A stretch of 64,000 bases of DNA from Bacillota bacterium (GTDB lineage Bacteria > Bacillota > UBA994): NCBI GenBank assembly GCA_009773495.1, contig WSXW01000005.1, positions 1-64,000 of the forward strand, given 5' to 3'. The position numbers and the translations under genes were made by a program. This document shows positions 59,017 to 64,000 of this stretch, one piece after another (the stretch's first letter is position 1; the number at the start of each line of letters is the position of its first letter). The notes under the pieces are model-generated. The model saw only the letters and a list, made by a program, of their open reading frames with translations. It was not told where the DNA came from and did no database searches.

Positions 59017-62000
59017 GAACCCGAACATTAAGAAAGTCTTAGTTATTGGCTCAGGGCCGATTATTATCGGCCAGGCCGCAGAGTTTGATTACTCAGGCAC
59101 ACAGGCCTGTCGCACTCTCAAAGAACAAGGCATACAAGTTGTGCTGGCCAACAATAATCCTGCAACCATCATGACTGACATAGGCATGGCTGAGGCCATC
59201 TACATGGACCCTCTCACTCTACCCTATATAGAAGAAATCATCCGCATTGAAAGACCTGATTCACTGCTCCCTACTCTGGGCGGGCAAATGGGGCTTAACA
59301 TGGCACGCGAACTGGTGAGGGCCGGAGTATTAGCTACCTATAATGTTCAATTACTTGGCACCCCTCTGGCAGCGATAGAACAAGCCGAAGACCGCTCGGA
59401 GTTCCGAGAAGCCATGCTCTTAATTGGGCAACCCGTACCGGACAGTGCCATAGCCTACACCGTAGCCGAGGCACTCGAAGTTGCAGTACGCATCGGCTAC
59501 CCACTCATTGTGAGACCGGCCTTCACCATGGGCGGTACTGGTGGTGGTCATGCGGCTACACCCGCAGCACTGGCCACGATAGCAGAACAAGGTCTGCGCC
59601 ACAGCCCTGTAGCCCAATTGCTCATCGAGAAAAGCATCGCTGGCTGGAAAGAAATCGAATACGAGGTCATTCGCGACTCGCACGGCAACGCGATTACCAT
59701 CTGCAATATGGAGAACATTGACCCCGTCGGCATTCATACTGGAGACAGCATCGTGGTGGCTCCTTGCCAAACCTTAAGCGATCGCGAGCATCAGATGCTC
59801 CGCAGTGCCGCGCTTAAGATTGTGGGTTATCTCAACATCGAAGGCGGCTGCAATGTGCAATTTGCGCTGCATCCTACTAGTATGGAGTACAACGTGATCG
59901 AGGTAAATCCTCGCGTCAGTCGCTCAAGTGCTCTGGCGTCTAAGGCTACGGGCTACCCCATTGCTAAGGTTGCTACCTTAGTATCGCTAGGGCTTCGGCT
60001 AGACGAAATAATAAACGCCGTAACAGGAACCTCGGCCTGTTTTGAACCTGCACTTGACTATATTGTGGTCAAGATACCCCGCTGGCCCTTCGATAAGTTC
60101 GCCCAAGCAGAACGCAGCTTAGGCTCACAAATGAAAGCAACTGGCGAAGTAATGGCTATCGGCCGCAATTTTGCCTCGGCCTTGCATAAAGCTATTCGCT
60201 CGCTAGAGCTTGGACTAGACAGTCTGCGCATGGCACGCCTACAACCTCTCAGCACTGAAGACTTGTGGACTCTCCTCCGGAGGCCTGACGACGAGCGCCT
60301 CTTTGTCATCTACGATTTGCTGCGTCGTGGTGTCTCACCTCAAGAACTGCACGCGCAATCTTGGATAGATATGTTCTTCTTAGAAAAACTGTGGGAACTA
60401 GTACAGGTGGAAAGAGATTTACGGACCTTTATTCTTAAATCTGAGAGTCTGCGCTACGCAAAAATGCTTGGTTTCTCGGACTTAAATATCGCCGAGCTAA
60501 CCAACACCACCGACGCTTTTGTGGCCAATCTACGCGAGCAGCACGGTATCCAACCGACCTACAAGATGGTCGATACCTGCGCAGGTGAATTCCTAGCCAG
60601 CACCCCCTACTTTTACTCGTCTTACGAGCAAGAAGACGAAGCAGAACAACTGGTACAAGAAAAGGTAGTAGTTATCGGCAGTGGCCCCATCCGGATTGGC
60701 CAAGGCGTAGAGTTTGACTATTGTTCTGTGCGTGCCAGTCTGGCCCTGCAGGAGGAGGGTCTGGCCTCGATCGTGATTAACAACAACCCAGAGACCGTAA
60801 GCACTGACTTTGATACCTCGAGCCGCCTGTACTTTGAACCCTTGACTGCAGAAGATGTACTGGCCGTTCTGAAAAAAGAACAGCCGAGCAGTGTCGTGGT
60901 GCAATTTGGCGGTCAAACCGCCGTGAACCTTGCCCGCACTGTGGAAGAAGCTGGCTATAAAATCTTAGGTACAAGTGCCGAGGCCATGGATTATTGTGAG
61001 GACAGGGAGCGCTTTGAAGAAATATTGACTGAATTAGATATTCCTCGCCCCCTTGGGTTTACCGCGAAATCAATAGAAGATGCTAGGGACTGTGCACTAA
61101 AGCTCGGTTTCCCAGTCATAGTCAGACCCTCATACGTATTGGGTGGACGCTCTATGGCCATTATCGAAAGCGAAGACCGCCTGCTACACTACTTGAGCGA
61201 GGCCGTTAAAGTAATGCCAAACCATCCCGTGCTAATTGACCGCTACTGTCTGGGGTTAGAGCTAGAAGTGGATGTACTATGCGATGGCCACGATGTCTTT
61301 ATCCCAGGCATTATGGAGCACATTGAAAGAGCGGGCGTGCACTCGGGCGATAGCATTGCTGTGTACCCCGCGCCCCACGTCACTACAGAAATTGCCGGGC
61401 TTATTGTGGAGTACTGCCAGCGCCTTGTGCGTAGGCTCGGGATAGTTGGGGTAATGAATATTCAATTCGTGCTCTACGCAGGAAAACTCCTGATACTAGA
61501 GGTAAACCCCCGTTCCTCGCGGACCGTGCCATTCATCAGTAAGATTACAGGGATACCTCTGATTAATTGGGCCATCAAGCTCATGCTAGGTAAGCGACTT
61601 ATGGATATTGGTATTTCTCCTGGGCTAGCGCCGAATAAACCATACTTTGCCGTAAAGATGCCGGTATTCTCCTTCCAGAAAATGACCGGGATCGAAACCT
61701 GCTTGAACCCCGAGATGAAATCTACAGGCGAGACTATTGGACTCGCCGAAACACTACCCGAGGCACTGCGTAAAGGCTTTATGGGGAGTATCAAGTGGGC
61801 TAAGCAACCTGGTACTGTTGTGCTGACGGTGGCGGATAGGGACAAAATCGCTATACTACCCGCAGCGCAAAATCTGCAAGCCTTAGGCTATAAAGTAGCC
61901 GCGACACAAGGTACTGCCAAGTTCCTTCGTGCTAACGGTTTAGAAGTGGAGATAGTACAGAAGCTTGGCGGCGGACACCCCGACACCTTAGATCTCATTC

Positions 62001-62191
62001 GCAAAGAGGCCGTGCAGTTAATCGTAAATACCCCCACCCAAGGCCAGTCTCCCCTGCGCGATGGCTTTCGAATTCGTCGCGCCGCCGCAGAGTTCAACGT
62101 GCCATGCCTAACCTCTACTGACACACTAAATGCCTTTGTCACGGCAGTAGGAAGCGATTCCACCCCTATCCCCTTCAAACTACGCCCGTAA
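59009..62191 (+). CDS. carB: Carbamoyl-phosphate synthase large subunit
   Basis: [33 protein letters not shown]; duplicated ATP-grasp halves; overlaps carA by 8 nt. Confidence 0.96.
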   Translation: [1060 protein letters not shown]

Positions 62192-62236
62192 AACACCACA
62201 AGGTCTGGCTCACCGCAGGGTGGGCCAGACCTGTGC

Positions 62237-63295
62237 CTATACCTTTCGTGCGCGCAAGGCGAGGAAGAGGGGGATTTCTTTGCGGGCGCGATCCATGGCC
62301 TCTTTTTTTGGGCCAGCTTGGTCCGCCTTGTGGCTAGTCCACTCCTGAATATTATCTATGTAGAGGCCGGCGTTGCCCATAGTATTAACGTAGGCTTGCA
62401 GAGGACGATGAAAATGTGTGGTGGTAGAATAATCTTGGCCATGAGCTGCATGACCGGGGTGAGTCTGAATCTCGATATCTGCACCGCCTAAGTACTGGCG
62501 GATTGCACGCAACTGTGTGAATGAGGCTTCATCCCACAGCCAGTCAGATTGCTTTGGAACGCGAAAACATGGGTGCATCATTACTACAACTAGCTTGCCG
62601 CCTGGCTTAAGCAGTGCGTAACAGGCCTCCCACACTGGTGAGAGTGGAGTGATATTCTGAACTGACAGGACAATAGTCACTGCATCGTAAGTTGCAGCGC
62701 GGAGGCCATATGCTAAAGTGCCACTCTCAGTAAGCAGCTCTGTGACGTCAGCTAAGATGTATCTAATGGCTAGCCTATCTTGCACATTGCGTTGCTTTGC
62801 TGCTTGGAGTAGAGGTGCGGCCGCATCGATCCCGGTTACTTCACATCCCTCTTCAGCTAACCTCCGGCAGAGCACACCCTGCCCACAAGCTAGGTCTAAA
62901 ATCTGAGGGCGGTCTGCTTCAATCTTCTTTAGTTCGAGCAGGCGCAGAACGCCAGGGATAATTACCTTGCGATGATATTCACTGCCATCCTCTCCCACTA
63001 GCGCATCGTACCACTCGGCAACATCACCCCAATGTGTATGGGTTTTTGGCTGCGGCTTAGCCTTAGCTGCTACTACGCCGTGGACACGCTTGCGAGCATC
63101 GAGTGGGCTTGGGTGGCTTGGGCGGTTGTCTAAGGGCTTTGGTCTAGGGCGCTTAGGCTTGTCCTTAGCCGGACGACTTTCTATTTCGGAGACCGGACGC
63201 TCACGGCGCGGCAGGTAATCCTTAGCTTTACCTGAGGCACCTAGCGCTCCGGCTGGCGCTCCTGCTTTTGGGTTATAAGGAGGCTTTTTAGCCAT
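62237..63295 (-). CDS. Class I SAM-dependent methyltransferase with basic N-terminal extension
   Basis: ILDLACGQGVLCRRLAEEGCEVTGIDAA; N-terminal Lys/Arg/Pro-rich tail. Confidence 0.88.
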   Translation of the reverse strand: MAKKPPYNPKAGAPAGALGASGKAKDYLPRRERPVSEIESRPAKDKPKRPRPKPLDNRPSHPSPLDARKRVHGVVAAKAKPQPKTHTHWGDVAEWYDALVGEDGSEYHRKVIIPGVLRLLELKKIEADRPQILDLACGQGVLCRRLAEEGCEVTGIDAAAPLLQAAKQRNVQDRLAIRYILADVTELLTESGTLAYGLRAATYDAVTIVLSVQNITPLSPVWEACYALLKPGGKLVVVMMHPCFRVPKQSDWLWDEASFTQLRAIRQYLGGADIEIQTHPGHAAHGQDYSTTTHFHRPLQAYVNTMGNAGLYIDNIQEWTSHKADQAGPKKEAMDRARKEIPLFLALRARKV

Positions 63296-63477
63296 AATGA
63301 TCGTCCTCGCTTTCTGGTGTGTCCTTTACCTAGTTTATCACAATCAGCCACAGGTAAACAGAATGGCAGTACGCCGCTACGAATCCGCTACGTGCTATGT
63401 GCCATGTGCTATGTGCTACTAGTGGCTTGACTATCCTCCTGACTCTCTATATACTCATAATAATTGAACATAAGCGT

Positions 63478-63712
63478 TGACAGGAAGAGTAGCTTTAGGC
63501 ACAGCCACAGAGAGCTAGGATTGGTGAGACCTAGCGCTAAGGCTTAGAGTGAAGAACATCCTCGAGCTTCCGCCCGAAAGCGCCTGTCGCCAGTAGGACC
63601 GGACGGGCAAGCCCGTTACAGCTTGTTGAGTTGGTCTGTACACAGACAACTTGGGTGGCACCGCGAACTGAGCCCTTCGTCCCAAGGTTTTGGGATGAAG
63701 GGCTTATTTTTT
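63478..63712 (+). promoter_or_regulatory. T-box leader, predicted tRNA-Asn-responsive
   Basis: T-box core GGGTGGCACCGCG (63653-63665), candidate AAC specifier (63555-63557), terminator GCCCTTCGTCCCAAGGTTTTGGGATGAAGGGC then T-run; upstream of asnS. Confidence 0.9.
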
Positions 63713-63737
63713 ATATTCGGAAAAAGGAGAATGAGCT

Positions 63738-64000
63738 ATGAAAATATGTGAAGTAAAAAGCCTCTACCGCCAAACTTCGCAGTACCTCAACCAAGAAGTT
63801 ACTATACAAGGTTGGGTACGGACCCTGAGAGCATCAAATGCTAGAGGGTTTATTGAGCTTAACGATGGGACCTTTTTTAAAAATGTCCAGATAGTGTTTG
63901 ACCCAAATCTAGCTAACTTTGACGAAATAACCAAATTGCCTATTGCCACAGCGGTAACAGTGCTAGGGAAACTAGTAGAAACCCCTGAAGCCAAGCAGCC
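63738..64000 (+). CDS. asnS: Asparaginyl-tRNA synthetase, 5' part, runs off the window
   Basis: [55 protein letters not shown]. Confidence 0.85.
   Translation, partial: MKICEVKSLYRQTSQYLNQEVTIQGWVRTLRASNARGFIELNDGTFFKNVQIVFDPNLANFDEITKLPIATAVTVLGKLVETPEAKQ

Noticed and set aside
59420-62199. Minus-strand ORFs inside carB (including 123 and 107 aa)
   Set aside because: Codon-bias shadow ORFs opposite carB.

Overview
64-kb window of a Bacillota-like chromosome (inferred from a T-box, a PyrR-type leader, Gram-positive-style terminators and strong GGAGG Shine-Dalgarno sites). The left part (about 0.2-21 kb) is a defence/accessory island. It contains a complete-looking type 3 BREX operon (brxF-brxC-pglXI-brxHII-pglZ-brxA, 5.9-18.2 kb) and a divergent 1839-aa DUF4011/SF1-helicase/Vsr-like nuclease/DUF3320 protein. 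It also contains a pentapeptide-repeat protein, an undescribed ~300-nt promoter-mini-ORF-terminator transcript unit, a solitary HicA-like ORF, and a three-ORF HEPN-like cassette bracketed by partial direct repeats. The rest is mostly core and metabolic: katG, a degraded ECF transporter gene, a truncated group II intron with an ltrA stub, a CNNM/CBS protein, ATP-grasp + GNAT, citXGC (no citDEF in the window), a FAH-family enzyme, a MntA/HepT toxin-antitoxin pair, an OsmC + SsuABC-like transporter, PAS-GGDEF-HD-GYP, a LytS/LytR-CstA trio, NatAB-like and heterodimeric ABC exporters, an aldehyde:ferredoxin oxidoreductase operon, PrsW, PyrR-leader-carAB, a methyltransferase, and a T-box-asnS that runs off the right edge. 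The most noteworthy observations are: a reading-frame break in brxC just before its Walker A motif, a degenerate P-loop in brxF, an intrinsic-terminator-like hairpin inside the BREX operon, the HEPN cassette with bracketing repeats, and the small structured transcript at 18.92-19.26 kb. All family calls come from reading motifs; no database search was run.
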